Made by a program: the position numbers and the translations under genes
Origin: Sideroxydans sp.
GTDB taxonomy: Bacteria > Pseudomonadota > Gammaproteobacteria > Burkholderiales > Gallionellaceae
DNA: 64,000 nt
Assembly: GCA_028707175.1 (NCBI GenBank)
Contig: JAQTUV010000002.1
Span: 62,001-126,000, forward strand
Direction: 5' to 3'
Shown: in pieces, positions 32,417-42,112 of the stretch
Layout: the number at the start of each line of letters is the position of its first letter
Numbering within the stretch: the stretch's first letter is position 1
Notes under the pieces: model-generated
Seen by the model: only the letters and a program-made list of their open reading frames with translations
The model's database searches: none
Told to the model about the DNA's origin: nothing

Positions 32417-33628
32417 CTACTTTGCCCAAACACTGAGCAACGTAGGATTATTCATTTCCTCTTGGGTCTTTTTCAGACTAGCGAACCAAGCATGTATTTC
32501 TTTATCGCCTGTCTGTTGCGGCAATAAATTCACATCAAACAAAAATAACTTGATCAGTTCTGCCAATTGAATATGTTCTGGCGCACGCACCATACTCCAC
32601 CCATGCCCTGCCAGCTTGCTCACAATCTTTGCTTCGTCCAGCCTGCTTAAGATAAGTTCCACATCATCAAAACCAATATACAGCTGTTTAGATAAACTAC
32701 GCACATCTTGCACTTCTCCGCTCTGCCACCCCTTGTGCATCAGCTTCAACATTGCCAGCGCAAAATATAGCTGCGCAGCCTGATCGAGCTTTAGTGCATG
32801 TGTGCTACGCCAATGCGAAATAGATGCAGTAATAATGGCGCCGAATAGCAAAGTCAGCCAAGACAAATATATCCACATCAAAAAAATTGGCAAACTCGCA
32901 AACGCTCCGTACACCAGCTTATACGTTGGAAAGTGCGATAAATAATATGCGAATCCTCGGTTCATTGATTCAAATGCGACAGCCGCGATCACACCACCAA
33001 TCAATGCGTGTTTAATCGGCACGTAACGATTGGGAACCACGCGAAATATCAACGTAAAAGCGACCGTTGTCAGAATCACTGGTAAAAATTTCAACATCTG
33101 CAACCCAAAGGTGGGAATCTGCTGCCGATACCCGCCTGTCAAACCGACCAACCAGGATGTTAACGACAAGCTACCGCCAACCAGAATTGGGGCAAGCGTG
33201 ATCACCGCCCAATACACCAACACACGTTGCAACATATTTCGCTGACGAGACACACGAAAAATCTTTTGAAATGCATTGTCGATGGTCAACATCATCCACA
33301 TTGCAGCAAAAGCTAACGAAGCGATACCCACCGCAGTCAATCGTGATGCACTTTCTGCGAACTGCTCCATGTAGCGCGAGATCATCTTCCCTCCCGTTTC
33401 TGGCAACATGTTCGACAAAATAAAATTCTTGAGCCCCTCAGCCAGCTCAATGAAGACCGGAAAAGCGGAGAACACCGTCAACATAATGGTGAGTAAGGGC
33501 ACGAGAGAAAGTAGCGTGGTAAACGTCAAGCTTGCTGCCATATCTGCGCAACGGTCCTGCTGTAAGCGCACGCCGACAACACGCAAAAACCGCAACGAGT
33601 CCATCACGCCCAGATTCGGAAGTTTCAT
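32417..33628 (-). CDS. YihY/BrkB family inner-membrane protein
   Basis: The protein of about 403 residues starts MKLPNLGVMDSLRFLRVV and has six hydrophobic segments between about residues 40 and 285, typical of the YihY/BrkB family (once called ribonuclease BN by error). The C-terminal part (about 300-400) is a soluble winged-helix-like extension. An alternative ATG at 33646 would overlap the divergent gene start even more. The function is unproven. It faces the HugZ-like gene with almost no intergenic space. Confidence 0.85.
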   Translation of the reverse strand: MKLPNLGVMDSLRFLRVVGVRLQQDRCADMAASLTFTTLLSLVPLLTIMLTVFSAFPVFIELAEGLKNFILSNMLPETGGKMISRYMEQFAESASRLTAVGIASLAFAAMWMMLTIDNAFQKIFRVSRQRNMLQRVLVYWAVITLAPILVGGSLSLTSWLVGLTGGYRQQIPTFGLQMLKFLPVILTTVAFTLIFRVVPNRYVPIKHALIGGVIAAVAFESMNRGFAYYLSHFPTYKLVYGAFASLPIFLMWIYLSWLTLLFGAIITASISHWRSTHALKLDQAAQLYFALAMLKLMHKGWQSGEVQDVRSLSKQLYIGFDDVELILSRLDEAKIVSKLAGHGWSMVRAPEHIQLAELIKLFLFDVNLLPQQTGDKEIHAWFASLKKTQEEMNNPTLLSVWAK

Positions 33629-33649
33629 AACACTCAATATCCCCATACA

Positions 33650-34366
33650 ATGCCCAGCATGATAACCGACAACCTCCAACCAAAAAGCAACGCCCGCATT
33701 GCACGTCAAATGCTACGTGCACACCGCTATGGCGTACTTTCCACCCTCTCCAAAAAGTTCGACGGCCACCCTTTCGGTTCTATCACACCGTACTTGGTGG
33801 ATCACGATGGCAGCCTGCTCATCCTCATCAGTGGATTGGCCGAACATACCAAGAACATCTTGAGCGATTCTCGTGTCAGTCTCATCACACACGACCAAAA
33901 CGACCCTCACATCCAAACTCAAGGCCGCGTCACGCTGGTTGGCAATGCCACGCTAGATCCTGACCGCGAACGTTGCGGCAAGCGTTATCTGCGCTACTTC
34001 CCTGAAGCACACACTTACTTCGATATGGCGGACTTCAACTTTTTCCGCATCGTCCCTTTTGCCATCCGTTATATCGGTGGATTCGGCGACATCCATTGGG
34101 TCAAGACAGATAACTACCGCATGTCAACTTACCCACTGATATCGGAAGAAGATTCACTTATAACTGAGCTAGATGCCGAACAACGCAACACGTTGGCTCA
34201 AGCGCTAGGGATAGCTGATTGCAAAAATATCGACTTAATGGGGATTGATTGCGATGGATTCGACTTGCGCATCGATAACAAAATATTTCGTAGTGACTTT
34301 GCCGAAGTAGTACTGGACGCCACTCAGGCGCGCGCGGCTATGACAACGCAAGCAAACAAGAATTAA
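33650..34366 (+). CDS. HugZ-like pyridoxamine 5'-phosphate oxidase-fold protein
   Basis: This 238-residue protein has a split-barrel flavin-binding domain (about 15-150; PFGSITPYLVDHDGSLLILISGLAEHTKN region) and a C-terminal DUF2470-like domain (about 160-235). Relatives such as HugZ bind haem and are linked to haem iron use; others are general flavoproteins. ATG 33650 or ATG 33659 could start it. It is divergent from the YihY gene and converges with overlapping stops on a small secreted protein. Confidence 0.8.
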   Translation: MPSMITDNLQPKSNARIARQMLRAHRYGVLSTLSKKFDGHPFGSITPYLVDHDGSLLILISGLAEHTKNILSDSRVSLITHDQNDPHIQTQGRVTLVGNATLDPDRERCGKRYLRYFPEAHTYFDMADFNFFRIVPFAIRYIGGFGDIHWVKTDNYRMSTYPLISEEDSLITELDAEQRNTLAQALGIADCKNIDLMGIDCDGFDLRIDNKIFRSDFAEVVLDATQARAAMTTQANKN

Positions 34367-34644
34367 CCGCGAACACCTTTCAATTCAAAAGGCGGCGCCA
34401 TCATCTTTTCCGGCGGGCTCTCTTGTTTGAGGATCGGCTCACTCGCCACACTAGGTTCTAGCACTTTCGACTTCTCCGCCACACATTCGGAAGCAGCCTT
34501 AGGCTTCGCGGGCACTCGTTTGAGCTGATGCCGTTGTGACTTCCCTATTTCACTCACGCCCCGAGTTTCAGCCGCCCATACAAGGTTGGATACCAACGTC
34601 ATTACGCACAACACGACGATTTTCAATCTCGTATCCAACCTCAT
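34363..34644 (-). CDS. Small secreted hypothetical protein
   Basis: This 93-residue protein starts with a signal peptide (hydrophobic IVVLCVMTLVSNLVWA, cleavage near WAA-E at about 25). The mature part is a short Pro/Lys-rich region with no fold I recognise. AAAGG precedes the ATG. It lies 27 bases downstream of leuA on the same strand, so it may be read through from leuA, and its stop overlaps that of the HugZ-like gene. Confidence 0.6.
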   Translation of the reverse strand: MRLDTRLKIVVLCVMTLVSNLVWAAETRGVSEIGKSQRHQLKRVPAKPKAASECVAEKSKVLEPSVASEPILKQESPPEKMMAPPFELKGVRG

Positions 34645-34671
34645 ACCGACCTTTCGGAATTGCTAATTAGA

Positions 34672-36207
34672 TCACACCTGCGGATGCGCCCTATCCATCC
34701 CAGTATCCAACTTATTCAAAGCATTCAGATAAGCCTTAGCAGATGCCACCACGATGTCGGTATCCGCGCCCTGCCCATTGACCACTCGTCCGCCCTTGGC
34801 CAAACGCACCGTCACTTCGCCCTGCGCATCCGTACCGCTGGTGATGTTGTTCACTGAGTACAGCAACAACTCGGTCTCACTCTTCACGATTTGTTCGATA
34901 GCCTTAAACGTTGCATCAACTGGACCACCACCTTGCGCATCAGCTTGATGTTCTTTGTTACCAACACTCAATATCACCCGCGCCACGGGCATTGCACCGG
35001 TTTCCGAATGCGCCCCCATGGAGACCAGACGATAATGCTCGCTTACCTGAGTGGCTTCTTCATCACTCACCAACGCCTGCAAATCCTCGTCGAATATTTC
35101 GTGCTTCTTGTCAGCCAAATCTTTAAAGCGTGCGAAAGCAGCATTCACCGCCTCCTCGCTATCCAGCACGATGCCCAATTCTTGCAAACGTGAACGGAAC
35201 GCAGCGCGCCCAGAGTGCTTGCCCATCACCATCTTATTCGCGCCCCAACCCACATCTTCGGCGCGCATGATTTCGTAAGTCTCACGATGCTTCAGCACAC
35301 CGTCTTGATGAATGCCCGATTCATGCGCAAAAGCATTTGCACCCACGATAGATTTATTGGGCTGCACCGGGTAACCCGTGATGCTGGACACCAATTTCGA
35401 TGTCGGTACGATTTGCGTGGTATCGATGCTGGTATCGAAAGTAAAAATGTCGCGACGCGTCTTAATCGCCATCACTACCTCTTCCAATGCTGCATTACCC
35501 GCACGTTCGCCCAAACCGTTGATCGTACATTCGACTTGGCGCGCGCCGTTCATCACCGCAGCCAGCGAATTAGCCGAAGCCATACCTAAATCGTTATGGC
35601 AATGGGTAGACCAAATCACCTTGTCCGAATTCGGCACACTCGCAATCAACTGCTTAAAGCGCTCGCCCCACAACAAGGGGATGCTGTAACCCACCGTATC
35701 AGGCACGTTCAGCGTCTTCGCACCGGCCTTGATCACTTCGTCAAAAATGCGTACCAAGAAAGGCATTTCAGAGCGCACTGCGTCTTCCGCAGAAAACTCC
35801 ACGTCATCGGTATATTCCAGCGCCCACTTCACCGCTTGTACCGCACGCGCCACCACCTCATCCGGCTCCATGCGCAACTTGTGCTGCATGTGAATCGGCG
35901 AGGTTGCGATAAAGGTATGGATACGTCCGTGTTTCGCCGGCTTGATCGCCTCACCCGCCGCGCGAACATCCTTCTCGCTAGCGCGTGCCAAAGAACATAC
36001 GGCAGAACGCTCGATCACCTTTGCGATGCTATTGATGGCATCCGCATCACCGGGGCTAGCGGCGGCAAAACCGGCCTCGATCACATCCACGCCCAATTTC
36101 TCTAACTGGCGTGCAATGCGCAACTTCTCTTCTTTGGTCATAGATGCGCCGGGGCTTTGCTCGCCATCGCGCAAGGTTGTGTCGAATATGATTATTTTGT
36201 CAGTCAT
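34672..36207 (-). CDS. leuA: 2-isopropylmalate synthase
   Basis: This 511-residue enzyme condenses acetyl-CoA with 2-oxoisovalerate, the first committed step of leucine synthesis. The N-terminal TIM barrel has [16 protein letters not shown] (positions 7-22) and the metal-binding [11 protein letters not shown] segment; the C-terminal regulatory domain (about 390-511) binds leucine for feedback inhibition. The gene is preceded by about 200 bases containing a possible leader peptide and hairpins. Other leu genes are not in the window. Confidence 0.98.
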   Translation of the reverse strand: MTDKIIIFDTTLRDGEQSPGASMTKEEKLRIARQLEKLGVDVIEAGFAAASPGDADAINSIAKVIERSAVCSLARASEKDVRAAGEAIKPAKHGRIHTFIATSPIHMQHKLRMEPDEVVARAVQAVKWALEYTDDVEFSAEDAVRSEMPFLVRIFDEVIKAGAKTLNVPDTVGYSIPLLWGERFKQLIASVPNSDKVIWSTHCHNDLGMASANSLAAVMNGARQVECTINGLGERAGNAALEEVVMAIKTRRDIFTFDTSIDTTQIVPTSKLVSSITGYPVQPNKSIVGANAFAHESGIHQDGVLKHRETYEIMRAEDVGWGANKMVMGKHSGRAAFRSRLQELGIVLDSEEAVNAAFARFKDLADKKHEIFDEDLQALVSDEEATQVSEHYRLVSMGAHSETGAMPVARVILSVGNKEHQADAQGGGPVDATFKAIEQIVKSETELLLYSVNNITSGTDAQGEVTVRLAKGGRVVNGQGADTDIVVASAKAYLNALNKLDTGMDRAHPQV

Positions 36208-36284
36208 TTTTTACTCCAAATTCGATTGTTTTCCACAGCTCACACCAACCGAGCCGCCTGCTTTGAAACTAATAGGGAGGGGGT

Positions 36285-36368
36285 TTAGTTTGCGCGCGAG
36301 CGCAGCTTCAGCGCGGCCAGCAGGCTGAAGGTGGAGTGCGACTGCGAGATGTGTCTAGAGAAGTGCAT
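36285..36368 (-). CDS. Putative leucine-rich leader peptide upstream of leuA
   Basis: A 27-codon open frame begins 161 bases before leuA. Its second half reads TFSLLAALKLRSRAN and contains four leucines in seven residues. A hairpin (CTTCAGC / GCTGAAG) lies inside it, and a second inverted repeat (AAACTAA / TTAGTTT) begins at its stop codon. The layout is what a transcription-attenuation leader would show. It has no Shine-Dalgarno, but a promoter-like pair places the start of the RNA at or near the ATG. This is an inference. Confidence 0.4.
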   Translation of the reverse strand: MHFSRHISQSHSTFSLLAALKLRSRAN

Positions 36369-36375
36369 GGACAAG

Positions 36376-36404
36376 AATATAGCGGCTTTTATTTGGGGGC
36401 GCAA
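36376..36404 (-). promoter_or_regulatory. Possible leuA promoter
   Basis: TTGCGC (36399-36404) and TATATT (36376-36381) are 17 bases apart on the minus strand. The -10 box ends 7 bases before the ATG of the leader frame, so that frame would be leaderless. No other promoter was seen between slmA and leuA. Confidence 0.45.
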
Positions 36405-36413
36405 CCAAAGCCC

Positions 36414-36998
36414 TTAATTGAACTGACTTCTAAACAGCGCCCACTGCTGCGGCCATTGTGCCATTGGGTCTTTACTGTAACCGCTCTTGCCGAACTGGTT
36501 CCAACGTCCGACGACATAGCACAACAACAGATTAGCGTGAGCGCCGAAATCGGCATCCGCTGCCAGCTTGCCTTGGGTAGCTGCAATACGTAGAGATTGT
36601 TTGAGGGTAGCTTCAACACGATCAAGCAATTGATTGATACGTTGTTGCAAACGTTCGTCTTCGTTTACCAAGGCATCCCCAATGAGCACGCGCGTCATAC
36701 CGCGATTCTTTTTGGCGAAACCCAACAAAAGCGCAACGATACCTTCGATTTGCTTCACGCCATCTTGCTCCTCAGTGCTGATTTTATTGATGAGACCGAA
36801 AACCGTTTGTTCGATGAAGTCGATCAAACCTTGGTACATCATATATTTACTAGGAAAGTGGCGATACAGCGCAGCCTCGGATAGATCTAGACGCGCAGCA
36901 AGTGCCGCAGTGGTGATTTTTTCACCTTTAGGTTGCTCCAGCATCTCAACGATGGTTTGCAAAATCTGTAGTTTTCTTTCACCGGGTTTCGCTGCCAT
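36414..36998 (-). CDS. slmA: Nucleoid occlusion factor SlmA (TetR family)
   Basis: This 194-residue regulator has the N-terminal TetR helix-turn-helix (about 10-60, with LDLSEAALYRHFPSKYMMY) and a C-terminal domain whose sequence (LLLGFAKKNRGMTRVLIGDAL and LQQRINQLLDRVEA) matches SlmA rather than a drug-efflux repressor. SlmA binds DNA sites over the nucleoid and blocks FtsZ polymerisation there. It follows the HAD nucleotidase gene at 11 bases, the usual slmA neighbourhood with argB. Confidence 0.93.
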   Translation of the reverse strand: MAAKPGERKLQILQTIVEMLEQPKGEKITTAALAARLDLSEAALYRHFPSKYMMYQGLIDFIEQTVFGLINKISTEEQDGVKQIEGIVALLLGFAKKNRGMTRVLIGDALVNEDERLQQRINQLLDRVEATLKQSLRIAATQGKLAADADFGAHANLLLCYVVGRWNQFGKSGYSKDPMAQWPQQWALFRSQFN

Positions 36999-37009
36999 TT
37001 TCTTTCCCT

Positions 37010-37654
37010 TTATAGTTTGGATGCTGCACGCGGCAGCTCCAGCACTTCACGTATCTTCACATCCACAAAGCTCGGTGCGCGCAACGCATCGCTCACCCAC
37101 ACTGTGCGCATACCGAGACGTTTGGCCGTCTTCAGATTCTCCACACTATCTTCCACCATCACACACTGCGACGCTTTGATGCGATGCTTGCGTAACAAGC
37201 GCCTGAATCCTGCCGTCTGCGGCTTGGGCATGTAACGCGAATGTTCGATGGAAAATACGTCGTCGAACAGGTCATCCACACGCAACAATTCCAACACTGC
37301 CTGCGCATAATGGATGGGCGCATTCGAGAACACGATCTTGCTTCCCGCCAGATTTCTCAGCGCATAGCGCAATCTTGGCTCACGCACCACCATCTTTCCC
37401 AATTCCGGAAACTGGTGTGTGTGCCACAAGAAATGATCGGGATCGGTGCCGTGATGCTTCATCAAACCCGTGAGCGTCGCCCCATAGCGTTGCCAGTAAT
37501 CCACACGCAAGGCGTTCGCCGCAGCCTCATCTAACTGCAGATGCTCTTGCAGGTACGCAGTCATACTACGATTGATGTGCGGAAAGATGTGCGGCGTCGC
37601 GTTATGCAGCGTGTTATCTAGATCAAAGAGCCAGACGCGCTCGTTCACTTGCAA
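37010..37654 (-). CDS. Pyrimidine 5'-nucleotidase (HAD superfamily)
   Basis: This 214-residue protein has HAD motif I (WLFDLDNTLHNA, nucleophile Asp at about 11), motif II (VFSNAP) and motif IV (VMVEDSVENL). It matches the SDT1/YjjG-like family that dephosphorylates UMP, CMP or modified nucleotides. It lies between argB and slmA in the conserved argB-HAD-slmA order of betaproteobacteria. An extragenic palindrome separates it from argB. Confidence 0.88.
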   Translation of the reverse strand: MQVNERVWLFDLDNTLHNATPHIFPHINRSMTAYLQEHLQLDEAAANALRVDYWQRYGATLTGLMKHHGTDPDHFLWHTHQFPELGKMVVREPRLRYALRNLAGSKIVFSNAPIHYAQAVLELLRVDDLFDDVFSIEHSRYMPKPQTAGFRRLLRKHRIKASQCVMVEDSVENLKTAKRLGMRTVWVSDALRAPSFVDVKIREVLELPRAASKL

Positions 37655-37662
37655 ACCTCAAA

Positions 37663-37721
37663 CCGTTCGTGGCGAGCTTGTCGAACCACAAAAAACCCTT
37701 CGACAAGCTCAGGGCGAACGG
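37663..37721. repeat. REP-like extragenic palindrome
   Basis: The half CCGTTCGTGGCGAGCTTGTC (continuing to 37689) faces the half starting CCTTCGACAAGCTCAGGGCG (37697-37721) as an imperfect inverted repeat. The words GAGCTTGTCGAA and TTCGACAAGCTC are those of a repeat family dispersed in many beta- and gammaproteobacterial genomes. It may stabilise mRNA ends or mark past REP transposition. Confidence 0.8.
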
Positions 37722-37736
37722 CGTGTTTTTCCTTCA

Positions 37737-38714
<978 letters not shown>

Positions 38715-38743
38715 TCATTGTTTTTGAGCGTCGCAAAGAGAAC

Positions 38744-39220
38744 TCAACGATGATCTTTCACTGTTGGGTCATTGTAGTGCTGGTAACTTAAATCTAGGGC
38801 TTTCACTTCAGCGGATACTTCGAGAGATTGCTGCTTCCCGCCAATTTCCATCAGCAATTTAACCGGCACTTTTTCACCTACATTTAATGGCACCTTCAGC
38901 CCAACCAATGTCAGATAGACGCCCCGCTCACCAAAGATGATCGTAGTGTGTGCTTTCAGATTCATACTATCGACTGCGCTCGTTTGCATCTTGCCACGAC
39001 GCATGACCACCCCCTGTATTTCCCCAGAGGTGGCCACTGGACTGCTGACCGACAACAAACGGGTTGCTTTAGTCACGCTAAGATTCATTTGAACCGTAGC
39101 CGATGTTTGACCGGGTACGCTCTCGCGCATCCATACCTTGTCCACCATCACATCATTTGCCCCCGCCCATGCCTGTTGCGCAAACAGCAAAGCCAGTAAG
39201 ACACACACTCGTTTAAACAT
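38744..39220 (-). CDS. PCu(A)C-like periplasmic protein lacking the copper ligands
   Basis: This 158-residue protein has a signal peptide (cleavage near AWA-G, about 20) and a PCu(A)C fold. The canonical copper ligands are not there: the usual ELH is EIQ, and the usual GYHLMLMGL is GVYLTLVGL, so both His and the key Met residues are replaced. It still has MRRGKM in the first loop. It lies 22 bases downstream of the intact paralogue and probably shares its transcript. It might act as a partner, a weak Cu(II) binder or a decayed copy. Confidence 0.8.
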   Translation of the reverse strand: MFKRVCVLLALLFAQQAWAGANDVMVDKVWMRESVPGQTSATVQMNLSVTKATRLLSVSSPVATSGEIQGVVMRRGKMQTSAVDSMNLKAHTTIIFGERGVYLTLVGLKVPLNVGEKVPVKLLMEIGGKQQSLEVSAEVKALDLSYQHYNDPTVKDHR

Positions 39221-39242
39221 AGGTGAGAGCTCCATAAAGGTA

Positions 39243-39707
39243 TTAATGATGGTGATGATGCTCGGCCTGAGCAGATTCTGCCAAAGGCTTAATTTTGGCG
39301 ATTACTTGCACCTTACTATCTTTGCCATCCGCACCACGCACAATCATTTCGCAATTCGTCTTTTTGCCCGCCTCTAGCGGCTTTTTCAGTCCCATCAACA
39401 TCAGGTGATAACCTGCTTCGCCCAAGTCCACCGCCTTGCCCGCAGGCAGTTCGATAGCATCCACTTGACGCATCTTCATCAAATCACCTTCCATCACCAT
39501 GCTATGCAACTCAGATGTGGCCGCATCCTTACAAGCGACACTCACCAATTTCGCAGCCTTCTTGCTAGTGATGACAGCTTGTACCATCGCACTGTCTTGA
39601 CCAGGTGCAGTGGCGCGCGACCAAGCGTCTTTCACGTTCACATCACTGGCATAGGCAGATGTCACCGCAGTCATGGCCAACACACTCGTCATCAGAATTC
39701 TTTTCAT
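39243..39707 (-). CDS. PCu(A)C copper chaperone with His5 tail
   Basis: This 154-residue periplasmic protein has a signal peptide (cleavage near AYA-S, about 19). It carries the full PCu(A)C Cu(I) site: His and Met residues in SELHSMVMEGDLMKM and in GYHLMLMGLKKPL. PCu(A)C proteins deliver copper to the CuA and CuB centres of haem-copper oxidases, often with a Sco protein. The natural C-terminus is a run of five histidines, a likely extra Cu(II) or Cu(I) binding tail. It heads a two-gene operon divergent from the copper receptor. Confidence 0.92.
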   Translation of the reverse strand: MKRILMTSVLAMTAVTSAYASDVNVKDAWSRATAPGQDSAMVQAVITSKKAAKLVSVACKDAATSELHSMVMEGDLMKMRQVDAIELPAGKAVDLGEAGYHLMLMGLKKPLEAGKKTNCEMIVRGADGKDSKVQVIAKIKPLAESAQAEHHHHH

Positions 39708-39799
39708 TACTTTCTCCTCAATTGAAACGCGCCACAATCAGCGACGCGGCATTCTAGCTCGAATCATCTCCTCACATGAACGCCAAAGAGCACTCCGCA

Positions 39800-39820
39800 G
39801 GTGCGGCAAATTGTCGCACC
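39800..39820. promoter_or_regulatory. RegA/RegR-type palindrome between PCu(A)C and the copper receptor
   Basis: The core GCGGCAAATTGTCGC (39803-39817) sits in an inverted repeat with 8-bp arms (one G-T pair) and a 5-base spacer. The half-sites GCGRC and GTCGC and their spacing match the box at 46655-46671. Two positions differ from the RegR consensus. It lies about 57 bases upstream of a TAGAAT -10 candidate (39751-39756) for the PCu(A)C operon, and upstream of the receptor start on the other side. Confidence 0.6.
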
Positions 39821-39891
39821 TTCATTCAAGCTTGGCCTGTAGCAACGCATAGTAAAATGCCTCCTAAATTCGCCACCTAAAAGTTAACGTG

Positions 39892-42111
39892 ATGCCCTTT
39901 CTCCACTCCGACCCCAAACGATTTTCACTTCAATTGAAACTGGTCGCCACCTTATTTGCCTTAGCGCCTTGGATAGCGACCGCAGAAGAAGTTGCGTTGG
40001 ACACAGTTGTGGTCTCAGCTCCCAAAGTCACCGATTCATCACAGAATGCCCCGAACACGAGTAAAGAAGGCTTAACAAGCCAACGTGCGACAACCAGCGA
40101 TAGCGCACGCTTACTACAAGACGTTCCTGGCGTGAGTCTTTATGGCGCCGGAGGCGTATCAAGCTTACCCGCAATCCACGGCCTAGCTGATGATCGTATC
40201 CGCATCCAAGTAGATGGCATGGATCTGGTAGCCGCTTGCCCCAACCATATGAATTCAGCACTCTCCTACATCGACCCAACCAACGTTGCTAGCGTAAGCG
40301 TATTTGCTGGCATCACACCGGTCAGCGTTGGTGGCGACAGCATCGGCGGCACGATACAAGTGAGATCAGCCGCACCCGAATTTTCCGAATCCGATGAGGA
40401 GACGTTGCGCAAAGCGCAAGCTAGCGTGTTCTACCGCAGCAATGGAAACGGTTATGGCGGCAATCTCTCCGCATCCATCGCCACTGAAACTGTGCGCCTG
40501 TCTTACAGCGGCGCCACCGCGCGTACCGAAAATTATTCCGCCGGAAGTAACTTCAAGGCGGCAGGCTCTGGCACACCGGGCAGCCCTTGGCTGTCTGGCA
40601 AAGAAGTTGCCTCCACCGCTTATCAATCTTTGAATCAAGATTTCGGCATCGCACTTAAACACGACGATCACGTATTACAACTGAATGTCGGCATGCAACA
40701 TCTCGCCTTCGAAGGATTTCCAAATCAGCGCATGGATATGACGGGCAACGACAGCACACAGATCAACTTGCGATATACCGGGCAGTATGACTGGGGCGAA
40801 CTGGAAGCGCGTATTTACGACCAAAGTACCGACCATGCCATGAACATGGGGCCGGACCGCTTCACCTATGGCGCACTGGGCATGCCCATGCTCACCAAAG
40901 CAAAGACACTGGGCGCGATGACTCAAGGCAACATCATCCTGTCCGAACAAGACATTCTGCGTATCGGCGCCGAGTATCAGCAATACACCCTCAACGATTG
41001 GTGGCCACAAGCGGGCGGGGCAATGGGGCCGAATACTTTTTGGAACGTAGACTTCGGAACACGCGACCGCTTGGACACGTTCGGCGAATGGGAAAGATTC
41101 TGGAATGCTGAATTGATGAGCCAGATCGGCATACGCAGCGATATCGTTAAAGCCAATGCAGGTGCTGTACAAGGCTACAACGCCACGGCCTTGTGGGCGG
41201 TGGATGCCGCCGCCTTCAATGCACTTGAACACCAGCGCACCGATGAGAATTGGGATGCCACCGCCCTGACCCGCTACACACCCGATGACACTCACATCTT
41301 CGAGTTCGGATATGCGCGCAAATCCCACTCGCCGAACCTATATCAACGCTACCCCTGGTCGACGCAACCCATGGCTTCCTTGATGAACAACTTCGTCGGC
41401 GACGGCAATGGTTACATCGGCAATGTGGATCTGCGCCCCGAAATAGCACACACCCTGAGCATCATGGGCGATTGGCATGATGCCGAACAAGAACAGTGGA
41501 CGCTGAAGGCAACCACCTACTACACCCACGTACAAGACTTCATCGATGCACGTCGTTGTGATTTTGGGCAATGTGGCGGCGCGACCAATCTGAGCGCGAC
41601 CACCGGCTTCGTTAATCTGCAATACGTCAACCAAGATGCGCGCCTGTACGGACTCGATCTGTCCGGAAGCACCCAATTAGTGAACAATGACTATGGCGAT
41701 TTCAGCGCAACAGGTTTGTTGAATTACGTACGTGGCGAGAATAAAACCACGGGCAACGATCTCTACAACATCATGCCACTGAACATGAAGCTCGCTTTGA
41801 TACGGCAAAAAAACGAATGGACGAACACCGCCGAGATTCGGCTGATCGATGCAAAAAACCATGTCTCCCAAGTCAGGAATGAAATGAAGACGGCAGGCTA
41901 CGGCTTGGTGAACCTACGCAGCAGCTACGAATGGGAACATGCTCGACTGGATATCAGCATCGAAAACCTATTCAATCACTTTTATTCACAACCCCTCGGC
42001 GGCGCCTATCTTGGGCAGGGTGCATCCATGTCGAGCAACAGCATCCCTTGGGGGGTCGTCGTTCCGGGCATGGGCAGATCAATCAACACAGCACTGAATG
42101 TGAGTTTTTAA
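39892..42111 (+). CDS. oprC: TonB-dependent copper receptor (OprC/NosA-like)
   Basis: This outer-membrane protein of about 739 residues has a signal peptide (cleavage near ATA-E, about 31), a plug domain (about 55-165) and a 22-strand barrel ending in Phe. The plug has AACPNHM, so Cys116 and Met120 form the CxxxM half of the copper site known from OprC. The barrel has HAMNM at about 315, supplying the HxM half. The receptor therefore probably imports Cu ions. The ATG at 39892 follows an in-frame GTG. It is co-directional with the lipoprotein gene two bases after its stop and shares a palindrome with the PCu(A)C genes. Confidence 0.88.
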   Translation: MPFLHSDPKRFSLQLKLVATLFALAPWIATAEEVALDTVVVSAPKVTDSSQNAPNTSKEGLTSQRATTSDSARLLQDVPGVSLYGAGGVSSLPAIHGLADDRIRIQVDGMDLVAACPNHMNSALSYIDPTNVASVSVFAGITPVSVGGDSIGGTIQVRSAAPEFSESDEETLRKAQASVFYRSNGNGYGGNLSASIATETVRLSYSGATARTENYSAGSNFKAAGSGTPGSPWLSGKEVASTAYQSLNQDFGIALKHDDHVLQLNVGMQHLAFEGFPNQRMDMTGNDSTQINLRYTGQYDWGELEARIYDQSTDHAMNMGPDRFTYGALGMPMLTKAKTLGAMTQGNIILSEQDILRIGAEYQQYTLNDWWPQAGGAMGPNTFWNVDFGTRDRLDTFGEWERFWNAELMSQIGIRSDIVKANAGAVQGYNATALWAVDAAAFNALEHQRTDENWDATALTRYTPDDTHIFEFGYARKSHSPNLYQRYPWSTQPMASLMNNFVGDGNGYIGNVDLRPEIAHTLSIMGDWHDAEQEQWTLKATTYYTHVQDFIDARRCDFGQCGGATNLSATTGFVNLQYVNQDARLYGLDLSGSTQLVNNDYGDFSATGLLNYVRGENKTTGNDLYNIMPLNMKLALIRQKNEWTNTAEIRLIDAKNHVSQVRNEMKTAGYGLVNLRSSYEWEHARLDISIENLFNHFYSQPLGGAYLGQGASMSSNSIPWGVVVPGMGRSINTALNVSF

Positions 42112-42112
42112 A

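Noticed and set aside
40675-41328. 217-codon minus-strand frame inside the copper receptor gene
   Set aside because: The plus-strand receptor is clearly real over this stretch, and the antisense frame has no start signal or known fold.
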